Part shown: positions 24,592 to 32,898 of the stretch, piece after piece | Position numbering within the stretch: position 1 is the stretch's first letter | How the letters are laid out: each line of letters begins with the position of its first letter | DNA from: Clostridiaceae bacterium | GTDB lineage: Bacteria; Bacillota; Clostridia; Oscillospirales; Acutalibacteraceae | Reading direction: 5' to 3' | Assembly: GCA_016290515.1 (NCBI GenBank) | Contig: JAEEUJ010000003.1 | Coordinates: 1 to 33,445, forward strand | DNA length: 33,445 bases | Program-made: the position numbers and the translations under genes | Notes under the pieces: generated by a model | What the model was told of the DNA's origin: nothing | What the model saw: only the letters and a program-made list of their open reading frames with translations | Database searches by the model: none

Positions 24592-25302
24592 GTGGTAAGC
24601 GGCAAAGAGACCGTCAGCCCGTCGCAGGATAACCGATACAGACTTGAAAAGGGCGCTGACTGCCTTATTATCGTCAGCCTTAACGATGCTGACGGCGGCA
24701 GCTTTACCGTGACGGCTAAGTATAAGGAAGAACCGAAGGAGTATTCCTTCCCCGACGTTCAGAAAGATGCATGGTACTATGAAGCTGTTCAGTACAACGC
24801 TTCCCACGGCTATATTACAGGTTTCAAAGACGGAACCTTCGGACCCGATAAACAGCTTACGCGTCAGGACTTCGTTGTAATTCTTGCAAGGATTGCGGGC
24901 GCTGACCTTTCGTCTTATGAGAACGCTCAGAGTAAAATGCCCGACGTAATCAAGGGCTCATACTACGCGGCAGCTGTTAACTGGGCAGTAGCAAACAATA
25001 TTATAAAGGGCTACAACAACGGAAAATTCGGTGTAGGCGACCCTATAACGAGAGAGCAGGTTTGCGTAATACTTTACAGATATATGAATTCACCCGCAGT
25101 AACTGGCGCTGACAAAACGCTCAAGCCTTTCGCGGACGCGGGCAAGATAAGCTCCTTCGCAAAGGACGCAGTTGTATGGGCAATTCAGAACGGCGTTATC
25201 TCCGGCAAGAAGGCCGATACGCTTGCACCCACAGTTACGGCTTCGCGTGCGGAAATCGCAACTATAGTTATGCGTATGGATAAAGCAGGTATGTTTGAAT
25301 AA
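24592..25302 (+). pseudogene. 3' part of the interrupted surface protein: end of beta domain plus three SLH motifs
   Basis: This stretch is in the same frame as the upstream gene and begins right after its TAG. The first 44 codons complete a pre-peptidase-like beta domain (RYRLEKGADCLIIVSLNDAD then GSFTVTAKY). Then come three SLH motifs: FPDVQKDAWYYEAVQYNASH, MPDVIKGSYYAAAVNWAVAN and FADAGKISSFAKDAVVWAIQ. SLH motifs anchor proteins to pyruvylated wall polymers. Its GTG directly follows the stop, and only a poor AGGTGG overlaps it, so independent translation would yield a protein without a signal peptide and is unlikely. The sequence shows no other decay, so the stop is recent, a sequencing error, or read through. 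Confidence 0.7.
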
Positions 25303-25319
25303 TCTATATTATAATAATA

Positions 25320-25345
25320 AAAGCGTGGAGTCCTCCACGCTTTTT
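25320..25345 (+). terminator. Intrinsic terminator after the surface-protein gene
   Basis: AAAGCGTGGAG (25320-25330) pairs with CTCCACGCTTT (25333-25343), and the T-run continues to 25345. The position directly after the SLH stop codon suggests the whole 2.9-kb gene, including the part after TAG, is transcribed as one unit. Confidence 0.9.
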
Positions 25346-25361
25346 GTTTGCGAAATTGCGG

Positions 25362-25390
25362 TTGTAAATGTCAAAGTATTATTGTATAAT
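25362..25390 (+). promoter_or_regulatory. Sigma-A promoter of the prepilin peptidase gene
   Basis: TTGTAA (25362-25367) and TATAAT (25385-25390) with a 17-nt spacer. The predicted start near 25397 leaves a 23-nt leader to ATG 25420. It begins directly after the preceding terminator. Confidence 0.65.
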
Positions 25391-25419
25391 ATGTATATCT
25401 TAATTAAACGGGGTTTATT

Positions 25420-26241
25420 ATGGACAGTTATTCAAAGTTTCTGATACTGATGAACGTCTACTACTCAATACTGATTTTTATTTTCGGCATCTGCATAGGC
25501 AGTTTTCTTAACGTGCTCGTTTACCGTATTCCGCTCGGTCTTGACTTCAAGGCGGGCTCGTCCTTCTGCCCGAAATGCAAGCACGAATTAAAATGGTACG
25601 ACCTGTTTCCGCTTTTTTCGTGGTTATTCCTTCGCGGCAAGTGCCGCTACTGCAGGGCGCCGATTTCCCCGATATATCCGATAGGCGAATCGGTCACGGG
25701 ACTGATGTTCGTAGCGTCCTTTGTCTTCGGCACGAACTGTAAATTCTGTCTGTCGCTTTTAGGTTATTTTATGATTTGCGCGGCGCTGTTTGTGCTTTTC
25801 TGCATTGACTGGAAATATATGATGATTCCCGACTCAATGTGGGTGACGATTCTTGTCGGCGGTGTAGTGCTGTATATCGACACTCTGATTCATAACGGCT
25901 GGGACAAGAGCGAGCTTATTTCGCGTATTATCGGCGCACTTGCCGTAAGCGTACTGTTCTTCCTCGTTGACTATCTCAAGCCCGATTCGATAGGCGGCGG
26001 CGATATTAAGCTTATGTTCGCGGCGGGCTTTGCATTAGGCTGGGTTAAGACAATGTTCTCGCTGCTAATTGCTGGACTTGTGGGAACCGTTTTTCTGCTC
26101 GTCACGAATTCTCTTAAGAAGGAAAATATGAAAAAGCAGGTGCCCTTCGGTCCGCATCTTGCAGTCGGCATCTTTGTCGCAATGCTTTTCGGAGACCTGC
26201 TTATAAAGTGGTATATGGCAAAATTCGGAATCAAGATATAA
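25420..26241 (+). CDS. Prepilin peptidase (A24 family, PilD/ComC type)
   Basis: A membrane aspartic protease that cleaves and often N-methylates type IV prepilin-like proteins, used in pili, secretion or competence pseudopili. The 273-aa protein has about eight hydrophobic segments. The N-terminal cytoplasmic loop has the four cysteines C50, C53, C75 and C78 (FCPKCKHELKWYDL and GKCRYCRAPISPIYP), marking the bifunctional methylating type. The catalytic aspartates lie in CIDWKYMMIPD and in the GGGDIKL motif. The ribosome binding site is poor (ACGGGG). No pilin or assembly genes are in this window, so its substrates lie elsewhere. Confidence 0.93.
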   Translation: MDSYSKFLILMNVYYSILIFIFGICIGSFLNVLVYRIPLGLDFKAGSSFCPKCKHELKWYDLFPLFSWLFLRGKCRYCRAPISPIYPIGESVTGLMFVASFVFGTNCKFCLSLLGYFMICAALFVLFCIDWKYMMIPDSMWVTILVGGVVLYIDTLIHNGWDKSELISRIIGALAVSVLFFLVDYLKPDSIGGGDIKLMFAAGFALGWVKTMFSLLIAGLVGTVFLLVTNSLKKENMKKQVPFGPHLAVGIFVAMLFGDLLIKWYMAKFGIKI

Positions 26242-26246
26242 ACAAT

Positions 26247-26275
26247 AAGCGGAGAGTATTCTCCGCTTGATTTTT
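26247..26275 (+). terminator. Intrinsic terminator abutting the next start codon
   Basis: AAGCGGAGA (26247-26255), loop GTAT and TCTCCGCTT (26260-26268) are followed by GATTTTT. The T-tract ends only five bases before the ATG of the rRNA methyltransferase gene, leaving no room for a separate promoter or a normal ribosome binding site. Confidence 0.8.
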
Positions 26276-26280
26276 AGAGT

Positions 26281-27444
26281 ATGAGTAAAAAAGAAAACAA
26301 TTTGATATGTCCCTACCGCAAGCGCTGCGGCGGATGTCAGCTGCTCAATATGAGCTACGCCGAACAGCTCTCGCATAAGCAGAAGACGGAAATCAGGCTT
26401 CTGGGCAGCTTCTGCCATGTGGACGAGATTATCGGTATGGAAACGCCGTATCACTACCGCAACAAGGCGCAGTATGCCTTTTCGTACTACGGCGGCAAGA
26501 TACTCTGCGGCGTGTATCAGTCGTCAACTCATCGGGTTGTCGATATCGACTCATGCCTTATCACGACCGAAAAGGCGGACGAAATCGCACAGACCGTCAA
26601 GAAGCTGACGAAGAGCTTCAAGCTTAAAACCTACGACGAGAAAACGGGTCAGGGCTTTATGCGCCACGTACTCGTCAAGACGGGCTTCAGGTCGGGCGAG
26701 ATTATGGTTGTGCTTGTCACGGGCACACAGGAATTCCCGAAAAAGCGCTCGTTCGTCAACGCACTTCTGAAGGCGCATCCCGAAATCACAACCGTAGTGC
26801 AGAACGTCAACAACCGCTTTACGAGTATGGTGCTCGGCGACAAAAGCACGGTGCTTTACGGCGACGGAAAGATAACCGAGGAGCTTTGCGGCCTTCGCTT
26901 CCGCATTTCACCGAAGGCGTTTTATCAGATTAACCCGATTCAGACGGAAATTCTGTACTCGAAGGCGCTTGAATTTGCCGCCTTTAAGGGCGACGAAACA
27001 ATAATCGACGCCTATTGCGGCACGGGTACGATAGGACTTATCGCCTCAAAGAGCGTTAAAAAGGTTATCGGCGTTGAAATAAACCCCGACGCCGTGAGGG
27101 ATGCAAAGGAAAACGCAAAAATTAACGGCATCAAGAACGCCGAGTTTTACACCGCCGATGCGGGCGAGTTTATGACGGCGCTTGCAAGGCAGGGCGAAAA
27201 GATTGACGCGGTTATAATGGACCCTGCGAGGGCGGGAGCGGACGTGCCGTTTCTCTCATCCCTCGTCAGCCTTTCACCGAAGAAGGTCGTGTACGTTTCC
27301 TGCAATCCCGAAACACTTGCACGTGATTTAAGGTATCTTGTCAAAAACGGCTATAAGGTGCGTAAAATCCAGCCCGTTGATATGTTCCCGCATACGGAGC
27401 ATGTGGAGACGGTGGTATTGATGACAAGAAATTATGAAGTGTGA
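26281..27444 (+). CDS. rlmD: 23S rRNA (uracil-C5)-methyltransferase, RlmD/RlmCD family, TRAM-less
   Basis: Enzymes of the TrmA/RumA family transfer methyl from S-adenosylmethionine to C5 of uracil in rRNA or tRNA; in Firmicutes RlmCD modifies 23S U747 and U1939. The iron-sulphur cysteines are C10, C16, C19 (CPYRKRCGGC) and C92 (DIDSC). The SAM motif is DAYCGTGTIGL, followed by MDPARAGAD, and the catalytic cysteine is C341 in VSCNPET. At 387 aa it lacks the N-terminal TRAM RNA-binding domain of E. coli RlmD and B. subtilis YefA, so the exact target is uncertain. ATG 26281 is the first possible start, as a TAG precedes it in frame and the cluster begins at residue 10. It has no evident Shine-Dalgarno. 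Confidence 0.85.
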   Translation: MSKKENNLICPYRKRCGGCQLLNMSYAEQLSHKQKTEIRLLGSFCHVDEIIGMETPYHYRNKAQYAFSYYGGKILCGVYQSSTHRVVDIDSCLITTEKADEIAQTVKKLTKSFKLKTYDEKTGQGFMRHVLVKTGFRSGEIMVVLVTGTQEFPKKRSFVNALLKAHPEITTVVQNVNNRFTSMVLGDKSTVLYGDGKITEELCGLRFRISPKAFYQINPIQTEILYSKALEFAAFKGDETIIDAYCGTGTIGLIASKSVKKVIGVEINPDAVRDAKENAKINGIKNAEFYTADAGEFMTALARQGEKIDAVIMDPARAGADVPFLSSLVSLSPKKVVYVSCNPETLARDLRYLVKNGYKVRKIQPVDMFPHTEHVETVVLMTRNYEV

Positions 27445-27488
27445 CTGCTTAAGGAAAGGTCTTTGATTTGAGCTTCTTACGCTTGAAA

Positions 27489-27511
27489 GTGTGTCTGTAA
27501 TTCAGGCACAC
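27489..27511 (+). other. Hairpin after the methyltransferase gene
   Basis: GTGTGTCTG (27489-27497), loop TAATT and CAGGCACAC (27503-27511) form a 9-bp stem with one G-U pair. No T-tract follows, so it is probably a 3'-end stabilising or accessory hairpin before the real terminator 20 nt further on. Confidence 0.4.
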
Positions 27512-27528
27512 AAATAGAATGAAAAATA

Positions 27529-27564
27529 AAACCACCTTACGGACGCTGTCCGAAGGTGGTTTTT
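27529..27564. terminator. Bidirectional intrinsic terminator
   Basis: ACCACCTTACGGAC pairs with GTCCGAAGGTGGT around GCT, with one bulged A, and is flanked by TTTTT on the plus strand and TTTTATTTTT on the minus strand. It lies between the convergent methyltransferase gene and the phosphatase-like gene, ends nine bases from the latter's stop codon, and serves both. Confidence 0.92.
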
Positions 27565-27573
27565 AATTAATGC

Positions 27574-29319
27574 TTAAAGCAATTCTTTATTTGAAACGAT
27601 AAAGGTGATTCGTTCCTCGAGTGTCGGGCCGCTGTGCGCGCGTCCGATTCCGCCGTGGTCGGGAGTAACGAGTATCAGCCAGTCCTCCTCGTTATACGTG
27701 GGCCTGCTTTCGATTGCGTCAAGCAGAGTTATTCCCGCCTTTTCCGAAAGTATAAGTGAATCCATGTATTTTTCGATACCGGGCGAGAAGCCGTTGCCGT
27801 GTCCCAGGGCGTCGGGGTATTCAAATATCGTGAATATGTAATCCGAGCAGTCGGGACTCTTAACGTCCTTCAAGGCATTTTCGAGCGTTCCGTCATCGTT
27901 TCCGGCGCGCAGATACAGCGCATTGATGCCCTTGCTTTCGGCGTATTCCTTTTCCAGACGGTAGGTCGATTCCTCTTCGGTGAAGTGACCGCCCCACGAA
28001 ACATAGAAAGCCGTACTGTCCGTCAGCCCGTCCTCAACGAAGGCGAGAATCGAGCTTCGCGGCTCAACCTGCTTTACGGCATTGTTATAATATATCGTGC
28101 TTTCCTTCGACTGAAGACCCGTCAGCATCGCGCCCCAGCCGGGACCCGTGTCGGTTTCGTGAGCAATCGGCTGCGGATAGGGCGTGCCGCCCGCATAGGT
28201 GAAAATCGCGTGTCCGCCGTTTGCAAGCAACTTCTTTGCCGCGCCTGCCTCAACTGAGTCAAGATGAAGCAGCATATCCGTGCGAAGTCCGTCGTAGCCG
28301 AGTACGATGGCCTTCTTTTTCTTTTTGCCCTCGGGCAGGGGAGCCTTGAAATGCTTCTCGAGTATGTTATAGACAACCGTCTGCGGAAGAGCTGTTTCAA
28401 GGGTATTGTCCATAAAGCTTAACTTTTTCAGTGTGTCAAGCTGTGTGACAATTTCCTTGTTGGAAATAATGTAGGTAATGCGCTCCTGAAGCGTAGGTCC
28501 GCCGTGACCGCACTGATATCCGCCGTGATCGCTTGTGACAAGAATCAGCCAATCCTCCTCGCCGTAGGTCGGTCTGCTCATAACTGCATCGACGAAGTCC
28601 ATACCTGTCTGCTCCGCCGATCTGAACGCCTGCATATATCCGGGCTTCTCGGGTAGATAGTCAACCTCGTGGCCGAAGTGGTCGGTGTATTCGAGAATAC
28701 TGAAAATGAAGTCGGAGCAGTCGTCGGACGAAAGGTCGTCAAGCACGTTCTGCCGCGTGCCGTCGTCGTCCTTTGCACAGAGGAATTTACAGTTCAGCTG
28801 CTTTTCCTCGGCATAGTCCTTTTCCTTGAGGTAGGTTGCGCCTTCTTCGGAGAAATGTCCCTCCCACGAAACGCAGAATGAGCTTTTCTTAATCGCTCTG
28901 TCCTCAACGAGCTTGATTATCAGCGACTTGGGGTCAACTTCCTTGGTCGTGCCGTTGGAATAGATGCCGCTGTTCTGAGCCAGATTTGCCGTCAGCATTG
29001 TGCACCAGCCCGGAGCGGTCGAGGTGTCCTGAGTAATCGGCTCGGGGTAAGGCGCGCCGCCCGCGTAGCTGAAAACTCCGTGTCCGCCGTTTGCAATCAG
29101 ATACTTGATTGCGCCTCTCTCAATGCCGTCGAGACAGTTGAGCATCTCGCAGGTGCAGCCGTCGTAGCCGATGACTATCGCCTTTTTCACCTTTTTGCCC
29201 TCGGGCAGAGGGGTGTAAAAATGCTGCATAACAAGCGCATACATTTCGCTCTGATTTATTGCGGTCTGCCAGGTGTTTTCGAGTATTTTTATGTTTTCAA
29301 GTTTTTCGGTGTAATTCAT
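27574..29319 (-). CDS. Tandem-duplicated alkaline-phosphatase-superfamily (NPP/phosphodiesterase-like) protein
   Basis: The 581-aa protein is two copies of one domain. Residue i in 35-290 aligns with i+290 without a gap. In each copy the superfamily metal and nucleophile residues can be placed: D53/D343 (GYDG), T101/T391 (TAPGW and TGPGW), D213/D503 with H217/H507 (FGH and LGH), D264-H265/D554-H555 (DHGG), and H272/H562. Both copies therefore look active. Such enzymes hydrolyse phosphate or sulphate esters or diesters; the substrate is unknown. There is no signal peptide, so it should act in the cytosol. It is last in a five-gene minus-strand operon, 11 nt after the transporter gene, and has a weak ribosome binding site. 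Confidence 0.85.
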   Translation of the reverse strand: MNYTEKLENIKILENTWQTAINQSEMYALVMQHFYTPLPEGKKVKKAIVIGYDGCTCEMLNCLDGIERGAIKYLIANGGHGVFSYAGGAPYPEPITQDTSTAPGWCTMLTANLAQNSGIYSNGTTKEVDPKSLIIKLVEDRAIKKSSFCVSWEGHFSEEGATYLKEKDYAEEKQLNCKFLCAKDDDGTRQNVLDDLSSDDCSDFIFSILEYTDHFGHEVDYLPEKPGYMQAFRSAEQTGMDFVDAVMSRPTYGEEDWLILVTSDHGGYQCGHGGPTLQERITYIISNKEIVTQLDTLKKLSFMDNTLETALPQTVVYNILEKHFKAPLPEGKKKKKAIVLGYDGLRTDMLLHLDSVEAGAAKKLLANGGHAIFTYAGGTPYPQPIAHETDTGPGWGAMLTGLQSKESTIYYNNAVKQVEPRSSILAFVEDGLTDSTAFYVSWGGHFTEEESTYRLEKEYAESKGINALYLRAGNDDGTLENALKDVKSPDCSDYIFTIFEYPDALGHGNGFSPGIEKYMDSLILSEKAGITLLDAIESRPTYNEEDWLILVTPDHGGIGRAHSGPTLEERITFIVSNKELL

Positions 29320-29330
29320 TGTATTTCTGC

Positions 29331-30878
29331 CTACTGTGCCGTTACGGGATCGGGTGAACCGCCGTCGTCCCCGTCGGAAACTGTTTCGAGATAATCTTCA
29401 ACACGCTGCTTTCTGCGTTCAGCGAGTTCATAGTACATTGTTTCTCTCGTCTTCTTATTGATGGGCCACATGAACTTGGGAATAATTCCGAGTGCGCTCG
29501 TGACAAGCGGAACAACCGTACAAAGCGCGAACAGCCAGAACTTTGTTCTGTCGTCCTGCGTACCGATTTTAAGTCCCTGAACGTAACCGATTTTCTTCAT
29601 AATCAGCGTACGCACTGTGCCCATGGCAACGCCCTGAAGTTTAAGCACAAGCCCTCGCGCGACGCCCGTGGTCGCCTCCATACGGTAGCCGTGCTTCCAT
29701 TCGCAGTAGTCCATCGCCTCGTTCCAGAGGTCGGTGTTGATAACCTTGTTTACACCGAACAAAAGCTTCGAGAAGAATTCGCGGAAGCCGTATGCGACCA
29801 GCATAGGTTTAAGCTTCAGATAATTCTTATTATGCATACCGAACAGGAAGAATCCGAGCAATACCATATCGCCGTACATATCGGAACCCGCCCAGATTGC
29901 ACGTGACGAAAAACGCTTGCGGACGGGAGCTACGAAGGCGTAGCTGATGCTGCCTACGGGGCCTGAAATACCGCTGACAAGCGCGAGAATCGTGTTGATC
30001 ATCGACTTGCCGCCGTGAACGTCAATCCAGTAGTTGCGCTCATCCGAGCCGACGCCGAAGCCGCCGAGGAAGTCGGAAAGGCACATAAGCAATACGGGGT
30101 AGTTGGTAAAGATGGCTCTGAGACCTTCCTTTACGCTCGGGCGCTCAATCGACTGCGGAACACGTTCCCTTGAAATAAGGAAGAACCACAGCGTAAATGC
30201 GCATGAGATAAGCGCTGTTGAGGTACCCATACCTGCAAAAATGCTTCTCAGCGGAACGTTGAGCTTGCCCGTGGTAACCATATCGTACAAAAAGCACATT
30301 ATGTATCCGGGCATATCCTCGCCCATCCAGCCTGTCAGCAGCTCGGCGAGGGTGATAAGCCTGATACGTTCATTCGGGTTGGGCGTGATTGTTGACATAT
30401 ATCCGCTTTTAGCGACGCTCGTAAACGTACCTGCCGTCTCGGTTATTACGTTGAAGGCAAAGTAGAATATCAGCTTCGGAACGAAGGTTGCGCCCGTGTT
30501 CGGGAAGAAATACGGTATAAACCAGAAAAGCAGACCGATAAGGGTAAGCGGAATCTGGAAGCCGACAAGGTAGGGTCTGAACTTACCGAGCCTTGTACGT
30601 GTGTTGTCGACCAGCGTCGCTATAACCGTATCGTTGATAACGTCCCATGCGCCGGTGAAGAGGTTTACGATGGCTGAAATGCCGAAGTCGATTTTAACTA
30701 CGTCCCAGATGAAACGTTCTCTGAAGTTGTTGATGTGGAACGAGTTGGAGAAATCGTTGAACAGATAGGCAAGTGTTTCCTTGGAGCCAACATAGTTAAA
30801 GCTGCGGTAAACGTTTGCCTGCGCCCTGAGTTCTCTTGAGTTGTTGGCATGTACCTGCCCGCCTAATTTAGGGCTCAT
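29331..30878 (-). CDS. GPH/MelB-type (MFS_2) cation symporter
   Basis: A 515-aa polytopic membrane protein with about 12 hydrophobic segments. The loop motif DNTRTRLGKFRPYLVG near residue 90 is the hallmark of the glycoside-pentoside-hexuronide:cation symporters (MelB family), and FTGAWDVINDTVI just before it matches their sodium/sugar site region. The substrate is not predictable. The N-terminus is about 40 residues longer than a minimal MelB, and the C-terminus is charged. GGAGGTGA precedes the ATG. The start overlaps the upstream gene by 11 bases and the stop (TAG) is 11 bases before the phosphatase-like gene, so a shared import-and-hydrolysis role is a fair inference. Confidence 0.85.
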   Translation of the reverse strand: MSPKLGGQVHANNSRELRAQANVYRSFNYVGSKETLAYLFNDFSNSFHINNFRERFIWDVVKIDFGISAIVNLFTGAWDVINDTVIATLVDNTRTRLGKFRPYLVGFQIPLTLIGLLFWFIPYFFPNTGATFVPKLIFYFAFNVITETAGTFTSVAKSGYMSTITPNPNERIRLITLAELLTGWMGEDMPGYIMCFLYDMVTTGKLNVPLRSIFAGMGTSTALISCAFTLWFFLISRERVPQSIERPSVKEGLRAIFTNYPVLLMCLSDFLGGFGVGSDERNYWIDVHGGKSMINTILALVSGISGPVGSISYAFVAPVRKRFSSRAIWAGSDMYGDMVLLGFFLFGMHNKNYLKLKPMLVAYGFREFFSKLLFGVNKVINTDLWNEAMDYCEWKHGYRMEATTGVARGLVLKLQGVAMGTVRTLIMKKIGYVQGLKIGTQDDRTKFWLFALCTVVPLVTSALGIIPKFMWPINKKTRETMYYELAERRKQRVEDYLETVSDGDDGGSPDPVTAQ

Positions 30879-31956
30879 CTGTCTTCACCTCCAGGTCCGT
30901 AGCATAGACAGTGATACTGTCCGAGTAAGTGTGCCCGTCATATTCGAGTACTGCGGTAACCGTAACGGGCTTTTCCGATGCACCGACAACCTCCATAACG
31001 CCGTCGGCGTCAATATCGAGTATGCCGTCCTGAGACGCCGTGAAATTGATTTTGTAATCGTCCTTGGTAGTTTCCGAATTGACTCTTACCTCAAGCGGAA
31101 GCGCCAAGGTTCTGCCCGTCTGAAGGGCTAACTGCTTCTCGATAAAGCGAAGTCCGTAGCTGAATACGTCGATGCGTCTTGTCTTTTCAAGGGGAAGTTC
31201 CAGCTTTGCAGGTCCTTCCGATAGACGTTTGTAATCGTCCTTGAATTCGACTTGCGCCTTAACAGTGACATTTTGTCTAATCTCTATGTGTTCAAGCGAG
31301 TCGTCGGCATATCTGATTTTAAATTTTGCCGTAAAGCTTTCGGCTGCGATTTCGGCTGACGAGATGCTGAGGATTTCATCAAGCTGTTCTGCGACCGCCT
31401 TTTCGACCTCGCTTGAAAGCATCTCTTCGGTGTCAATCGCATCGGGCTTAAGCTCGAACGATATGTAGTAGTAACCGTCGTCGTTGGTTTCACCGTTTTC
31501 ATCGGTAACACCCTTTTCAGCGGTGAAATCTATTATATCGTCCGACGTGAAACCGAGTTCGGGAGCTTTGTCAAGCTTGGTAACGGGAACGCTTTCAAGT
31601 GTCGGATACAACTCGCTGATTTTTCCCTGCGCCTGCTCAAGCGCCCTTGAGAACAGAGTGCTGTCAGCGTCGGAAAACGGCGTTTGCTTTTCCCCGCCGA
31701 GACTGATTCCCGTATGCTCGCTGATTTCCGCATCGTTACAGCTGACGCGTTCGGTAAACAGACCGTTTACGTAATCAAACGCTTCCTGCTTCGAAGCGGG
31801 CAGGGAGCTGACCGCAACTGTCTCGGGCGGTTCGGGAATTTCAAACTTAGGCTTGAGTATTTCCTTTTTAGCGTATATCGCAAGGCAGCCGAAAGCGGTA
31901 CCCACGAGCGCCAGAATGCCTAAAACTCCGAGAAAAATCTTCATCGGTTTTTTCAC
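30868..31956 (-). CDS. Membrane-anchored extracytoplasmic protein, unknown function
   Basis: The 362-aa protein has one N-terminal hydrophobic segment (residues 6-28, IFLGVLGILALVGTAFGCLA) and is otherwise soluble and acidic, so it is probably anchored with the rest outside. Residues 40-250 contain alternating helices and strands with no motif I recognise. The last 80 or so residues (DGILDIDADGVMEVVG then VTVTAVLEYDGHTYSDSITV) resemble a bacterial Ig-like (Big_2) domain. The start is GTG, overlapping the upstream stop as GTGA, with GGAGG ten bases before it; ATG four codons later is possible. A cysteine at the end of the hydrophobic segment (TAFGC) could be a lipoprotein site, but the lipobox is imperfect. 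Confidence 0.7.
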   Translation of the reverse strand: MKKPMKIFLGVLGILALVGTAFGCLAIYAKKEILKPKFEIPEPPETVAVSSLPASKQEAFDYVNGLFTERVSCNDAEISEHTGISLGGEKQTPFSDADSTLFSRALEQAQGKISELYPTLESVPVTKLDKAPELGFTSDDIIDFTAEKGVTDENGETNDDGYYYISFELKPDAIDTEEMLSSEVEKAVAEQLDEILSISSAEIAAESFTAKFKIRYADDSLEHIEIRQNVTVKAQVEFKDDYKRLSEGPAKLELPLEKTRRIDVFSYGLRFIEKQLALQTGRTLALPLEVRVNSETTKDDYKINFTASQDGILDIDADGVMEVVGASEKPVTVTAVLEYDGHTYSDSITVYATDLEVKTDEP

Positions 31957-32873
31957 TTTGCGCTCGCCTCCTCTTCCTCTTTTTTAGCCTTTTCCTGAAT
32001 CTTAGCTTCAAGCTCAGCCTCTGCTTCCTCTTCCATTGCCTGCTGGAATTCCTTCATTCTCGTTGCGTATTCCTCTTCACTTTCGAAAATCGGCAACGAC
32101 AAATCGTCGAGATTGACCTCGCCGGCTTTCACTTTTTTAAGAAGCTCTTTACGTTTCGGGTCGAATTCACGGTAAACCGGCTCAATACCTTTTCTGAGCA
32201 TCTTGACGTTAATGAGCACCAGAATAAGATGAAGGGCAAAGCACGCAAAGCCTCCGAAGCCGACACTGAACTGTGCGTAGGGCGTGTCGGCGACTATTGC
32301 CGAATTGCAGACGAACGCGGCAATCTGAGCGCAGAGCGCGAGAACGCAGGCGACAACCGAGCAGTTTCTGAGCATTTTAGCTGTCTTATCAGGGCGCAAG
32401 AAGCTCAACAGATAGATGACGAACAGAACTACGTCAACTATTGCCAGAACTGCAAAAACTGCAGTCACGATAAGAGCGCCGAGTGTGGCGTTTTCAAAAA
32501 GCACACTCTTGAAGAAGTTCGGTAACGACAGCAGAAGGCCGTCTGAATACGCGCTTATTAGACCTATCAGTCCGACCGATAAGCTTTCACCGTAAAACGG
32601 AAGCTTATAGCTGACCGAGCAGAAGGGAATCATCATCGCGCAGATTGCGCCGACGAGAAATACCATTCTGAATATTGCAGGCAGACTTCCGATAAAAACT
32701 GCCTTGACTCTCGCTACGAGCATACGCAAAACCGCCGATTCAAGCTCGGTACGCTTTGCGTCGCGTTCCAGCAGATAGTCCTGAGTATAATACAGAATAT
32801 TAACTCCGCAGTGCCTGCAGTTCGGTTTCAAGTCATAAAACGGTATCTCGCCGCCGCATTTTGGACATTTCAT
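31953..32873 (-). CDS. Zinc-ribbon multi-pass membrane protein, unknown function
   Basis: The 306-aa protein begins with a zinc ribbon, CPKCGG (residues 3-8) and CRHCG about 12 residues later, followed by about four transmembrane segments and a charged C-terminal helix rich in Glu and Lys (QQAMEEEAEAELEAKIQEK). The ribbon and tail are probably cytosolic. I do not recognise a family beyond the general zinc-ribbon membrane class. AAGGAG lies upstream of the ATG. It overlaps the next gene by four bases (GTGA), suggesting co-translation and perhaps a complex with that membrane-anchored protein. Confidence 0.7.
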   Translation of the reverse strand: MKCPKCGGEIPFYDLKPNCRHCGVNILYYTQDYLLERDAKRTELESAVLRMLVARVKAVFIGSLPAIFRMVFLVGAICAMMIPFCSVSYKLPFYGESLSVGLIGLISAYSDGLLLSLPNFFKSVLFENATLGALIVTAVFAVLAIVDVVLFVIYLLSFLRPDKTAKMLRNCSVVACVLALCAQIAAFVCNSAIVADTPYAQFSVGFGGFACFALHLILVLINVKMLRKGIEPVYREFDPKRKELLKKVKAGEVNLDDLSLPIFESEEEYATRMKEFQQAMEEEAEAELEAKIQEKAKKEEEEASAK

Positions 32874-32898
32874 TTATCCCTTACTCCTTTCCTCAGAA

